Below, piece by piece: positions 11,254 through 22,503 of a stretch of DNA of 58,000 nucleotides. Origin of the DNA: Adiantum capillus-veneris (taxonomy: Eukaryota > Streptophyta > Polypodiopsida > Polypodiales > Pteridaceae); the NCBI GenBank assembly GCA_014529385.2, contig CM043953.1:73625872-73683871 (forward strand), given 5' to 3'. A program made the position numbers and the translations under genes. Position 1 is the first letter of the stretch; each line of letters begins with the position of its first letter. The notes under the pieces were generated by a model, which was given only the letters and a program-made list of their open reading frames with translations, did not search any database and was not told where the DNA came from.

Positions 11254-11463
11254 TGTTACTGGTAGTGGTGTGAACACACTCAGGACTGTAGGGACACTTT
11301 TTCCTTCACTAGGAGGTTTCTTCCTTTGTGCTTTGTATATACACCCATCACTCTAGGGCTATCAAATCTTGTGTTCACACACTTAGTAATACATTCTTTT
11401 TGTGTACCTTGAGCTTCTTCTCGATCTCCAAGCTATGTATGCATTCCTGCAACCCTACCTCCA
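11254..11463 (+). repeat. 3' LTR of copia element I
   Basis: About 210 bp beginning TGTTACTGG and ending near CCTCCA. Matches the LTRs of element D at 26491-26714 and 45020-45214, including shared blocks around CACTCTAGGGCTAT and TGCATTCCTGCAA. Confidence 0.8.
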
Positions 11464-11465
11464 CT

Positions 11466-11481
11466 GGGGGGGGGGGGGGGG
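11466..11481. repeat. Poly-G run (16 bases)
   Basis: Homopolymer just outside the LTR end. Confidence 0.9.
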
Positions 11482-11819
11482 ACTTGTCGCTCACTCAATA
11501 TAGAAAATATACTAAGTCCCAAGTTCAATTCTTTGACAAATAATACTTTTATGATTTTATAGTACACCCTTCCACTTCAGTTTGCCATCCTATAGCATAG
11601 TCTTATTATAGAAGTAGGGCTCTCCACAAGCTATCAAAGTAGTATAGTTTAGGCTTGGGATAATGTGTTTAGGTGGCCTAGAAACAAATGTATATTTATG
11701 GCGAGCATTTTTTGGCGAAGGCTTTTTTGGAATTAGGTGAGCAGATTCCAAAAAAGATGTGGGGCCCTTCAACCCTTGTGAATACACCTGAATCAAACAT
11801 ATGGGGCCCTTCTTTTTTT

Positions 11820-11822
<3 letters not shown>

Positions 11823-11901
<79 letters not shown>
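11823..11901. repeat. Compound microsatellite (CT)n(CA)n
   Basis: About 40 bases of CT followed by about 39 bases of CA. Confidence 0.95.
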
Positions 11902-11907
<6 letters not shown>

Positions 11908-12058
11908 AAGGACAATGATACACCCAATCATTCACAATAAGAGAAATTTAAGGGTTTTCAAACCAAAATAATCCAAACCAACTTTGCCCTAATAAATCAA
12001 TGGATGAAAAACATTGAAAGATTGGTAAAACATACCCATATATTGATATTGGAAGGCT

Positions 12059-12074
12059 TGAAAGTACATATCTT
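12059..12074 (-). repeat. LINE target site duplication (3' side)
   Basis: TGAAAGTACATATCTT, matching 14279-14294 at 14 of 16 positions. Confidence 0.8.
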
Positions 12075-12283
12075 TTTTTTTCTTTTTTTTTTAATAGCAA
12101 AATTCACAATTGTGAGTAAATTATATTGAACAGCCCAAAAAATTACAAGGTTTTGTCATGCTCTTGTTAAGCCATGACATCATCCAGGGACCATACTTAC
12201 ATCGGCTATCAAGGGAGCCACCCCTACCAACCCGCCCTCTCATCCTTGATACACAATAATCTTGTCATTCTGAGATCTTTTAT

Positions 12284-12895
12284 TTATCGATGGCCAAGAT
12301 TTTCCCCCATCCTAGGCATTCCATCTGCTGACAACAAGGCACAAGTAGTCCTAGACCAATCCTCCGAGTGTTGCTTGCACCCGAGTGTCCATATTAGCTC
12401 TTTGCTTTCTTGTATAATTTTTGTGAAGCTTGTCACCTCAAAACCTCCTTCAAACACACGGCGGTTCCTTGTCTGCCATACATTATGTAAGAAGAAGTAT
12501 CTGACGATCTGAGTGCCGACGAGGAGTGCAGGACTACCAGAATTCTTACCTCCAAGGAATAGGTCAGTCTTGAAAATACTAATTTTCCATGTTCTTTGGA
12601 CCCACTTGCATATTTTCCCTGCGAGGCCTTTGATAGTTGGGCAGTCCATGAATAGATGGGCCATATCTTCACTAGCCAACCTGCACCCCAAGCATCGATC
12701 TAACCCAATCCCTCTCTCCTGAATCTTCACCCCTGTCAGTAGAGCACCCCACATAACCTTCCATAAGAAAACCTTTATGTGTTGCGGAACCTTTGGCTTC
12801 CATATGTTCTCCATTACATGCTCCCACCTTTCCTCCGGCCATTGCTTTTTCCATAGCTTGTTAAGAGGGCTAGACCAATTCTTCTTTTGCATCAT
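12284..12895 (-). pseudogene. LINE zf-RVT-like domain
   Basis: A 203-residue frame with the plant LINE pattern: W-x-P-x-V-P-Q-H-I-K-V-F-L-W-K, then C-L-G-C, then H-L-F-M-D-C, the presumed zinc-binding Cys/His residues. This domain follows the RT in plant L1-type LINEs and may help bind template RNA. Upstream of it (13121-13530, shifted frame) lies the linker with KQGGLGILNP followed by the Ala-rich segment typical of these elements. Confidence 0.8.
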
Positions 12896-13627
12896 TGTCT
12901 GATAAATGCTTTTAGTATGGGGTTTCCATAAGAGACTACTTCCGGGCCATTTCCAGGCATTCTAGTCCAATTCCGAAACACAAGTTGGCATCACTAGATT
13001 GTCAAGCTCTTTCATCACTTTGTGGACAAGCAAGACCTCCAAGCTATTAAGCTGATACTGGGTAACCATAAGGTCAATGGTTTTCCAACTCTTGTTGCCA
13101 CTGTCCCAAAAGTGCCCAAGTCACTTCAGACCCTTATTATTCAGCTTCCTGGCTGTCTCGATCCAATAGGGAGTTTGTGGCGGATCTATAACTTTGGAAA
13201 GCCAAGGGGACCAATGCAGAATGGAGTTCTTGAAGTATCTGGCTTCTTCCCCCAACTTTAAGACTCCTGCTACTCTATTGCATTTTCTTACCAATTCTCT
13301 TGAGCTGCCCCCGAGTCTTAAGGAAGACCACGCCGAGGCTAGCAGTTTGTCATGAACCTCCACCCCTCTCCCCTTTCCACCCTTCGAGCCAAGTTTAGCT
13401 GCTTCTATCATATCTATGACCATGACACCCCAAATTTGATCATGTTTAGCAAAGGAAACAACAAATTTGGCGCAACAAGCTTCTGCATGGGCCACAGGGT
13501 TGAGAATTCCGAGGCCTCCTTGTTTCCCCGGCCGAGTAATTGATTCCCAACGGGCCCATTGCCATGGCCTGGAAGATTTCGTGTTATTTTTCCATAAAAA
13601 CCTTTTTACTGGTTTTAAGAACTCTTT

Positions 13628-14278
13628 CTAGTGACACTTAGCCATCTTTAGAAGCGGGCTAGTGAAGGCAATATAAGGAATCATAAAGGCATTCATCACT
13701 TTTATTAGACTTGGGAATGGGAGAAGAGCATACTCCCACCTACTCATTTTTGTTTTGATTTTTTCAAGCACCCACTCAAATCTTTGCTTGTGAGTTATGT
13801 CCACCCCCAAGGGGGCTCTTAGATGTCTAAAGATATTCCCTTTTGTGACAATCTCCCCCAACCAGAAAGAAGGGTCAAATGAGTCATTTTCCGATAGGGA
13901 GATCAGCCTTGACTTCTCTATATTACACTTGGACCCCGAAGCTACTGAGAATAGTTGTACAATCTCCAGAGCTTTTCTGATGACCTGGGGGCACGCCTTC
14001 AAGAAGAGGAGAGAATCGTCTGCAAAAAGTTTTGCTAGGAGTTGGCTATTTTCTGGTAAGGCAAGGCCTTGCAACTCCCCTCGTTCGGCACTAGCTTCGA
14101 GCGTCGTGATTAGAGGATGTGATCCTATGGAGAAAAGTAGGGGGGCCAGAGGGCATCCCTGCTTAATAGACCTTTTGACCTCAAAAGAGCCCACAATTCT
14201 AGCGTTGAATAGTAGCTCTGACTGACTTCCAGTCATGGAAGCTCTGGACTTTGGGCCTCGCCTATGTCGGCTGGTACG
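13628..14278 (-). pseudogene. LINE reverse transcriptase, truncated
   Basis: The frame shows RT motifs in order: GSFEVKRSIKQGCPLAPLLF, then the active-site box FADD within KLFADDSLLFLK (about 14010-14040), then GSKCNIEKSR and HLRAPLGVD. The N-terminal fingers, the endonuclease and ORF1 are missing through 5' truncation. The catalytic pair of aspartates in FADD is intact, but the fragment cannot act alone. Confidence 0.88.
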
Positions 14279-14294
14279 TGAAAGGAAATATCTT
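14279..14294 (-). repeat. LINE target site duplication (5' side)
   Basis: TGAAAGGAAATATCTT, partner of 12059-12074. Confidence 0.8.
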
Positions 14295-15018
14295 AATTGA
14301 AACAACTTCAAAAACATAAATATGAAGTGAAACAAAATATTACTCTGTGTTGATGCGTCCACTTTGTGTTTCACATAAATTACTCATTGCATATACACTG
14401 TTTAGAATATAATTGGCATGCACATTGTTGATGTGGTCGGCATGAGGGGATTGGTGGACTACGTTGAGAGCCATGCCTGCATTGAACGGTTTGCCCACAC
14501 TCATTGCATTGTCCACGGTTGTCCCTTGGAATGTGAATGTGTGGATGTGAGAAGACTGAAAGAAAATCTTGTGAAAAAGAGCAGGGAGAAAATTGCAAAT
14601 GAATGAGATGTGTGAATTTTCCCTCTATCTTGAGACTAATCATACCTATCAATCGTTAAAAAAGACATTTTTCACATCAACTATTTGTGCATCACAAGGA
14701 ATTTTTTTAGAGCAATTGAAACTCAACCTCCATAGACATATCAGCCCATGAGACATGTCCTTGAATCGAACTTTCCTACATTACCAAGGTTAGAATACTC
14801 ATAGCATAACCTCCATGCCTTCATTGACCCACCCTTATCACTGTTTTCCATTTTTGCATGCCCTTCCACCTTTATTGAACAAGTCCCCCCGCCCCCGGCC
14901 CCCCCCCCAATCTAAATGCAAGACTACAAGAGCCATGGCAACACCACATGATGCAAGAAGTTGAGAGAAAATTTCAACTTGACATGGATTTTATTATCTT
15001 TATATTTTTTATAGGCCG
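14295..15018. other. No recognisable gene
   Basis: Short unsupported frames only. C-rich run near 14887-14910. Confidence 0.5.
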
Positions 15019-15218
15019 CAATTGAGGCTCATAGGGACTACAACACGCTACAATGCACGCATAGACAACTCCTCTAGCCTGCTTCTTCACATACAATCGA
15101 GGGAGGGACATACTTCACAACAATTGAGGCTCATAGGGACTACAACACGCTACAATGCACGCATAGACAACTCCTCTAGCCTTCTTCTTCACATACAATC
15201 GAGGGAGGGACATACTTC
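15019..15218. repeat. 102-bp perfect tandem duplication
   Basis: CAATTGAGGCTCATAGGG begins at 15019 and again at 15121; the copies differ at about one base. The period equals 34 codons, so a 77-residue open frame passes through both copies, but nothing else supports coding. Confidence 0.92.
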
Positions 15219-15321
15219 AACTCCAATCATCCCACACAAAGAGGGAGCAGGTTGAGGAAGGAGACAAGGGAATTCCTCTCAACCTTGCCTCTAAATTCAT
15301 TCACACACACACGTGCAAGGA

Positions 15322-15324
<3 letters not shown>

Positions 15325-15410
<86 letters not shown>
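15325..15410. repeat. Compound microsatellite (GT)n(GA)n
   Basis: About 54 bases of GT followed by about 32 bases of GA. Confidence 0.95.
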
Positions 15411-15414
<4 letters not shown>

Positions 15415-16219
15415 TAGGGAGGGATCAAGAGGAAGAGGAGTTGATTGAGTGAGAGGGTGTATGAGAAAGAGTGCGAGGGGTTCCATACTTAGTCCATGCA
15501 AGGAGCGAGAAAGCTACCATGTGAGAGGAATTACGACCCTCACCTTCTATTCCTTGCTTCCTTCCCCTTCTTTGAAGCCTTTTGCTCACACCTCCCATTC
15601 CCGCACAATGTTTACAAGCCTTGACATTGTTGTGGTTCGGTAGCCTCTTCCTTGTTAAAGCAGATCTATGATAAAATAAGAGGCAGTTTTTTTAGATTAG
15701 TTATTAACTTAACAATCATGGCTGTTCTCTTTTAATTTAAGCATAGCAAAAGGAAGACATGTAACCCAAAGTTTTCTGTATCTACCTTTGCCATACTTAC
15801 TACTCCTATTGTCATTATGGTGCTCTCACGTGTGATAATTAATATTCTTTTTGGCTTGCCCAAAGGGCTAAGGCCATAGTGATGTGCTCCCTTTTTTCTA
15901 ATGAAAAAGGAGAGGTTGTTTCAAAAAAATGGACATTTTTTTGATTGGCTGGTTATCAGAGCATACACTCATTATAAAGATCTATAAAGATAGAGCTTTG
16001 CAGACCCTCATTATTATCTGCTTGATTTTTGAGGCAATGGGCTATTGAGTGCAATTAAAAATGTTACAAGCATTGAGTAGTAGAAGTGTGGCTTTATGTG
16101 GTGCCACTGGGAAAATAAATAGAGAGAATCCTGTAATAATTTAGCTCCTCTCTAGGGCATTGCAGGTGTTCTCTCTCCCCCTCTCATGTGCTCGACATGG
16201 TCGACCTTGTCTGTAGCCA

Positions 16220-16220
<1 letters not shown>
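15411..16220. other. No recognisable gene
   Basis: No supported frame or element end. Confidence 0.5.

Positions 16221-16266
<46 letters not shown>
16221..16266. repeat. Microsatellite (CT)n
   Basis: CT array running into the left arm of the hairpin at 16262. Confidence 0.93.
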
Positions 16267-16268
<2 letters not shown>

Positions 16269-16307
16269 GTATGTGAACGCGCATGCGCGCGTTCACATGC
16301 ATGAGAG
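16262..16307. repeat. 21-bp inverted repeat with 4-base loop
   Basis: Arms at 16262-16282 and 16287-16307 pair at 20 of 21 positions around the loop ATGC. The stem includes TGTGAACGCGC and its complement, with alternating purine-pyrimidine GCGC at the tip. It sits between two CT arrays and belongs to no recognised element. Confidence 0.85.
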
Positions 16308-16372
16308 CATCCATAGCTACTTGTGTGTCATCGTGTGTAAGTGTTCATGTGTGGGGCTATGGCAGGCTGTAG

Positions 16373-16374
<2 letters not shown>

Positions 16375-16418
<44 letters not shown>
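16375..16418. repeat. Microsatellite (CT)n
   Basis: Second CT array, about 110 bases after the first. Confidence 0.93.
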
Positions 16419-16421
<3 letters not shown>

Positions 16422-16735
16422 GGGTGGGCATCAAGCAATGTCTTCTCTACATGTGCAAAACAAGGCGATGAGATGCCCTTTTTAGAAATGTAATATGAAA
16501 TTAAGCATGGTGGCTAGGGTTTAGTGGCATACAGGTAACACCCAACTGCTTCATACATCTCAGACACGATCAGCAATGTAGCCTTGGCGAGTGGGAGCCT
16601 TGATGTGCTAGGCACTAGGTAAAGAGAGTTGAGCATGTCTGTGAATGTGCCCTAACTTCCTCCTTTAGAGGTGGAGGTTCTTCTAGATTTGAAAGTTCAT
16701 ATTACCATGTCAAATACCATATTATTGGAGGTGAG

Positions 16736-17057
16736 TGTAAAGAATGAGGATGCAAGAGAGCTACACGAGACAAGCACAAAGCACACAGAGATGGAAAGCT
16801 TCTTCTTCTTCTTCACAGAAAAGAGAGTACAAAATGACTAAGTGCTAAAGCTGAAAAGTAGCACATATGTACATGCGGTCACTAAGTGTGAACTCGCTAG
16901 AAGCGTACTAGGCTGGCACTATAAGTGTAGTCCAGCTGTAGAATCACTGGCAGAGATCCTCCGTGTCGGTCACCTAACGCGCCAGTCAGTAAATGCCGTA
17001 AGCGGCCAAGACCCGTAGTGGATGCGACCTCAAGGTGTAGAGCTCGACATCTCAACA
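16736..17057 (-). repeat. 3' LTR of element J
   Basis: 322 bp, TG...CA, flanked outside by GTGAG. Confidence 0.95.
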
Positions 17058-20000
17058 CTCCCCCTCGAGCTCAGCATGTCGCAGAGTCCAAGCATAGTCC
17101 GAAAACGTTGAAGCTTCTCAGCTCCGAGGGCCTTGGTAAACATATCCGCTATCTGCTCCTCTGTGCTGACGTAGACCAAGTCGATGTCGCCCGCCAATAC
17201 TCGCTCTCGAACGTAGTGGTAATGGACCTCTATGTGTTTGGTCCTGGCATGGAACACTGGATTCCTAGCCAACTGCATGCTACTGAGGTTGTCACAATGA
17301 ATGACAATCTGCTGGTCCACCTGCACTCCCAAGTCCTCAAGTAATGTGCGTAGCCAAGCTACCTCGCACGCCGCAACTGCTACACCTCTCTACTCGGCCT
17401 CTGTGCTCGATAAAGCAACCGTAGGATGCTTTTTGCTGCTCCAAGTAACAGCAGCACTCCCAAAAGAGAACATGAAGCCACTCGTAGATCTCCTATCAAC
17501 AATGCTACCTGCCCAATCTGCGTCTGTATACCCATACAATGCTAATGGTGCATCTGCTGCATAGAACAATGCGTAGTCAAGAGTCCCTTGCACATACCTA
17601 AGTGTGCGTCGTACTCCATCCAAATGTGGCTTCCTCGGAAGCTGCATGAACTGACTCTCCAAGCCTACTGTGTAGCTCAAGTCTGGCCTCGTGATAGTCA
17701 AGTAGATTAGACTACCCACCATCTTCCTGTACATATTGACATCCTCAACAACATCACCCTTCTCTGCACTCAGCTTTGCATTCACATCCAAGGGAATAGA
17801 AATTGGCTTACAATCAGCCATACGATACTTTGACAACATGTCCAAAGCATACTGTCTCTGTGACAGCTATACACCCTCTGGAGTCCTGATCACCTCAATG
17901 CCAAGAAAGTAGCGCAACTCGCCCAAATCTTTCATTTCAAACTCCTGTTTGAGAAGACCCTTCACATGGTCAATCTCCATAGCATTGTCACCAACAATAA
18001 TAAGGTCATCTACATATATGGTAATGACCACAATCCCCACATCACTCTCACATACATAGAGTGAATGATCAGCATGAGCTCTCCTAAAACCAATACTGAC
18101 AAGATACTTGGCAATCCTGTCATACCATGCTCTAGAGCCTTGCTTCAAACCATACAAAGCTTTGAGAAGTCTGCATACATAATCTGGGTAACCTGGATTG
18201 ACATAACCAGGTGGCTGATCCATATACACTTCCTCTTGCAACTCACCATTCAAGAAGGCATTCTTTACATCCATTTGATGCATAATCCATCCTCTAAATG
18301 CAGCCACTGCTATGACAGCTCTCACAGTCGTCATCTTTGCCACTGGAGCAAAGGTCTCCTCATAGTCTATGCCATACGTCTGTGCATAACCCTTTGCGAC
18401 CAGCCTTGCCTTGTGACGCTCAATGTTACCATCAGCCTTATGCTTGGTTTTATACACCCATTTACAGCCAATAGCTTTCTTGCCACTTGGCAATGGCACC
18501 AACTCCCATGTGTCATTTGCTTCCAATGCAGCCATCTCTTCATTCATTGCATCATCCCAATGCACATTTCCAACTAGATCCTCAAAACATGTGGGCTCCA
18601 CATCCTGTATCACCTTAGCCATGTAGGCTTGGTGATGCGCTAGATACCCATCATAAGTCAATTTTTGAACTGGATTTCTGACTCTATTAGATCTGCGCAG
18701 TCCTGGGTCACTCCTTTGCCCTCTAGCATCTTCTTGTACTTTCCTTACACCAGGTGTCCTGACAGCCGAAATTCCAAATTCCTCATCAAGACTTTGTTCA
18801 GAACCATCTGAATCCATGTCTACATGTGAAAAACCTGATGATGCATCAGCCATAAAGGGAGGTTCATCAACCTTTTCCTTTCCTTTTCGTGATACATTCC
18901 CTGTACCTGTTGGTGGAGTAACCTGCGTACGTAGTCTACCATTCCATGGTTTCTCAACAGAGCCACGAGAAGAGGACTCTTGTGGTCCACTCAAAACCTG
19001 TGACCGTGGCCTCACATTTTGTACAACCACATCATCTTTTACATCAGCCCCAATAGTGCCATGTGCATTACTGTACCAGCTGCTCATCTCATCAAAGACT
19101 ACATCTCTGCTCACTCGTAATTCTCGTGTAGTAGGATTGTAGCACCTGTACCCCTTTTGTTCAAGGGAATATCCCACAAGAATACATTTCTCTGCTTTAG
19201 GATCCAATTTCCTACGCAACTCATCTGGTACATACACGTAAGCTATGCAGCCAAACACTTTCAAGTGTGCCAAATCCGGCTTTGTACGTGTAAACTTTTC
19301 CTCAGGTGTTACATCATGCACCGCAGCTGTAGGTGTCCTGTTCATAATGTACACAGCTGTATTTACGGCTTCAGCCCAGAAATGATGAGGCATGTTCTTC
19401 TCATTCATCAATGCACGTGCAACCTCTGCAATGTGCCTGTTTTTCCTTTCTGTGACCCCATTCTGTTGTGGAGTATATCTGCATGTAAACTGCCTGCATA
19501 TACCATGCATTCACAGAAAATCTGAAAAATCATTGGAGAAGTACTCTCCCCCTCCATCTGACCTCAATGTCTTGATTTGCATATCTGTCTCCTTCTCAAT
19601 CATGACTTTGAAGTCTTGAAATTGACCAAACACTTCACTTTTGTTATGCATGAAGTAGACCCATACTTTCCTTGTATGGTCATCAATGAAAGAGACATAA
19701 TACCTGCAACCATGTATACTTGCAGTATCGGTTGGACCCAAAACATTTGTGTGCACCACCTCAAGTGGCTTTTTACATACATTGCGCTCATGTAGAAATG
19801 AGCCCTTTGACTGTTTTCCAAACTGACATGCTGCACACACTTTATGCATACCATCCACCTTGAATTTGGGCAAACCTTTTACAATCTGTTTTGATTGCAT
19901 GCTGCGCAATCTCTGCTGATTGACATGGCCAATGCGTTTGTGCCAAATGTCAACATCAGCCACAACACCTGTGCCCTGTGCAAATAATGCAGCTTTTACC

Positions 20001-21378
20001 TCAGGCATGTCTACATTCAACGTAAACATTCTGCCCACACATTTGCCCTCTGTGATCAGCTTACAGCCATTCTGGAAATCTTCTACATAACAGCCATTTG
20101 GATTGAAGCGAACCTGCAAACCCTGCTCAACCATTTGTCCAACAAAAACAGGATTCTTTGTAATGTTTGGGACATGAAGTACATCTGCTAAGTACTTTGA
20201 TTTCCCACTCTTTGTATTTAGAGGTATGTCCCCTACATGAGCAATGGGGTGAGCTGTGTCATCTCCTGTCTCCACATAGCCTGACACATCTGGTTTGCGC
20301 ATATCTCTAAACCACTCTCCACGAGATGTCATGTGATTAGAGGCACCTGAATCCACATACCAAACATCATCTTGGGTGGAATTCTCTGCAGTCATTGTAT
20401 TCATTACATGCTGCATAACAAACATGCGCTCGTTTTTGCTGTCATCTGCATCTCTGCTAGTAGATGCATAGTTGCCCTGTTCTCTCTTTCCACTTGCTTT
20501 TCCCTTTGGACAGTCACGTGACATGTGACCTCTTTCACCACAAGTCCAACATTCTCTACTATCTGGAGTATGTTGCTGCCTGCTTGATCCTGCACCACGA
20601 CCTCTTTGACTCCCCCTACCTTGAGACTGGTTTCCCCTGCCACCTGTATTGTTTTGATTTGATTGACCTTCCAAAAATTGGCCCCTGCAACCCCTTGGGC
20701 CTCGACCACGACCTCTACCTCTACCTCTGTTGGAGTTAGAATAGAAGGCATGTTCAGAATTATTTCTGCCATGAGAAGAAGATGTGTCAAGGTTCTTCTC
20801 CTCAAGAATAAGCATAGAAATCAAATCTTGGAACACGGGGATGTCGTCTCTTGTCTTCATGGAAGACCTAAAATGTACATACTCATCTCCTAGACCATCC
20901 AAGCATGCACGGACAATGTCATCGTCTTCCACTGAGACTTTAATAGATCCAAGAGCCTCAATGATACTCTTGATCTTCAAGGCATAATCATTGATTGAGA
21001 GGTTGTTCCTCTTAACCTGATTTAGCTCCGACTTTAGTTGAAGCTTCCTGGCCTTGGTGTTCACCTCGAACACTCTGCCTAAGTTTCTCCATGCAATGGC
21101 GGGGTTTCAGCATCCTGTAGATAGCCCATCATGCCATCTGTGATGCTCATAGAAAGCCAATACATTACTTTGCTCTAGCCTTGTTGTCAGTCCCTCAAAG
21201 CTTTCCTTTGTTCTGCTGTAGCATTTGCCTCGGGAATCTCTGGTTGCTTTTCATTGTCTCCTTCTACATAGTCCCAATAACCTTTTCCTTTTAGGAAATT
21301 TGTTATTCTGAACTTCCATGCAGGGTAGTTATTTTTCTCAAGATTCTCAATAACAATCTGACTGAAACCGTCAAACAT
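17030..21378 (-). pseudogene. Copia gag-pol polyprotein of element J, inactivated
   Basis: Gag begins at 21378. Two stops and a one-base deletion break it between 21073 and 21187. The next frame (21073-19511) has zinc knuckle CWTCGERGHMSRDC, protease WYVDSGASNHMTS, the His/Cys pre-integrase region and the integrase start. A TGA at 19511-19513 interrupts integrase; the same frame resumes with NGVTERKNRHI, which holds the catalytic Glu. RT follows with the active site YVDD intact at 18005-18016. TAG codons at 17867-17869 and 17390-17392 break the region leading into RNase H, whose SSTEAE and HCDNLSS motifs remain. The first catalytic Asp of integrase (usual HTD) is Asn in this copy, codon at 19746-19748. 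The frame reads into the 3' LTR. Confidence 0.93.
17058..17072 (-). promoter_or_regulatory. Polypurine tract of element J
   Basis: CGAGGGGGAG on the minus strand directly before the TGTTGAGATG start of the 3' LTR. Confidence 0.8.
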
Positions 21379-21570
21379 CTTGAAGCACTAAGACAAAATA
21401 ACTTCAATCTGCAAAAACCTGCAAATCTACTGAACCTGCTATCGTGGTACCTGTAACGCTTTCTACACTCAACGAGTGTCCACAATCAAGCGTCCATACA
21501 ACCACTGTACTTGTACAGTAAATATCTGCATACTGCACTTTGGAGACTTAGCCTCTCTTGCCTGCACCAG

Positions 21571-21582
21571 GCTCTGATACCA
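21571..21582 (-). promoter_or_regulatory. Primer binding site (tRNA-iMet) of element J
   Basis: TGGTATCAGAGC on the minus strand, adjoining the 5' LTR. Confidence 0.93.
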
Positions 21583-21903
21583 TGTAAAGAATGAGGATGC
21601 AAGAGAGCTACACGAGACAAGCACAAAGCACACAGAGATGGAAAGCTTTTTCTTCTTCTTCACAGAAAGAGAGTACAAAATGACTAAGTGCTAAAGCTGA
21701 AAAGTAGCACATATGTACATGCGGTCACTAAGTGTGAACTCGCTAGAAGCGTACTAGGCTGGCACTATAAGTGTAGTCCAACTGTAGAATCACTGGCAGA
21801 GATCCTCCGTGTCGGTCACCTAACGCGCCAGTGAGTAAATGCCGTAAGCGGCCAAGACCCGTAGTGGATGCCAACTCAAGGTGTAGAGCTCGACATCTCA
21901 ACA
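21583..21903 (-). repeat. 5' LTR of element J
   Basis: 321 bp, partner of 16736-17057. Outer flank GTGAG. Confidence 0.95.
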
Positions 21904-21969
21904 GTGAGAACGAGGTCTTCTCAAAGGGGCAGAGACTCAGGGTAGAGTGCAAAGGGTAGAAGCACAAGA

Positions 21970-22467
21970 TCAGGGTATTGTACAGACACAGGGAGGACGA
22001 TGATTACGAGCATGCAAATGATGACACCATCTCCTAAGGAAATTGAACACTGAAGGAAATGAATGATAGGTCATGTAAACCATGTGTTTGTGATGGCTTA
22101 GCTTGGCATTAATTGGGACAGATAAGCTTTTGTTGTGCAGGTTGAGGACTTGCAGCACTTTCACGTTGCCAAAAGAGCCTAGGTGAATGGAGAAGAGAGA
22201 GAGGTCTCTCAGTTGTATGCAATTGTTGAGTGCACGAGGTAGTGTGCCAGAGAGGTTATAAATATCAAACACTTTATAGAAAAATTTGATTTCTCATGGT
22301 AGTCAATTCTGAGTGAGGACCGAGGTCCACGTCTTCATGCTTGTTGTATGAGCTATTGAGTGTATAATCCAGTGCCGTAGGGCCTCAGCTAAAGTAGTCA
22401 GTGTGTTGACTGCAGCTAGTTTCAAGTAGTACATTAAACTAGGGTTTATATGTGCTCTAAACGGCGA

Positions 22468-22503
<36 letters not shown>

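Larger units (their letters stand above)
12075..14278 (-). mobile_element. 5'-truncated plant LINE
   Basis: A minus-strand non-LTR element of 2.2 kb. Its 3' end is an A-rich tail (T runs at 12073-12092 on the plus strand). Its 5' end stops inside the reverse transcriptase. A 16-bp target duplication with two mismatches flanks it at 12059-12074 and 14279-14294. The coding order is RT, linker, then zf-RVT-type region. 5' truncation, poly-A and a target duplication above 10 bp are hallmarks of target-primed reverse transcription. Several frame breaks show it is not new. Confidence 0.88.
16736..21903 (-). mobile_element. Near-complete Ty1-copia retrotransposon (element J)
   Basis: A 5168-bp minus-strand element with LTRs at 16736-17057 and 21583-21903, a tRNA-Met primer site, a polypurine tract and the full copia order gag, protease, integrase, RT, RNase H. 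The 5-bp target duplication GTGAG lies at 16731-16735 and 21904-21908. The LTRs differ by about five substitutions and one indel over 321 bp by eye, so insertion was recent. The single gag-pol frame is broken by several stops and one frameshift. Confidence 0.95.

Noticed and set aside
15022-15255. 77-residue two-repeat protein across the 102-bp duplication
   Set aside because: Openness follows from the in-frame period. No start context, domain or conservation evidence.
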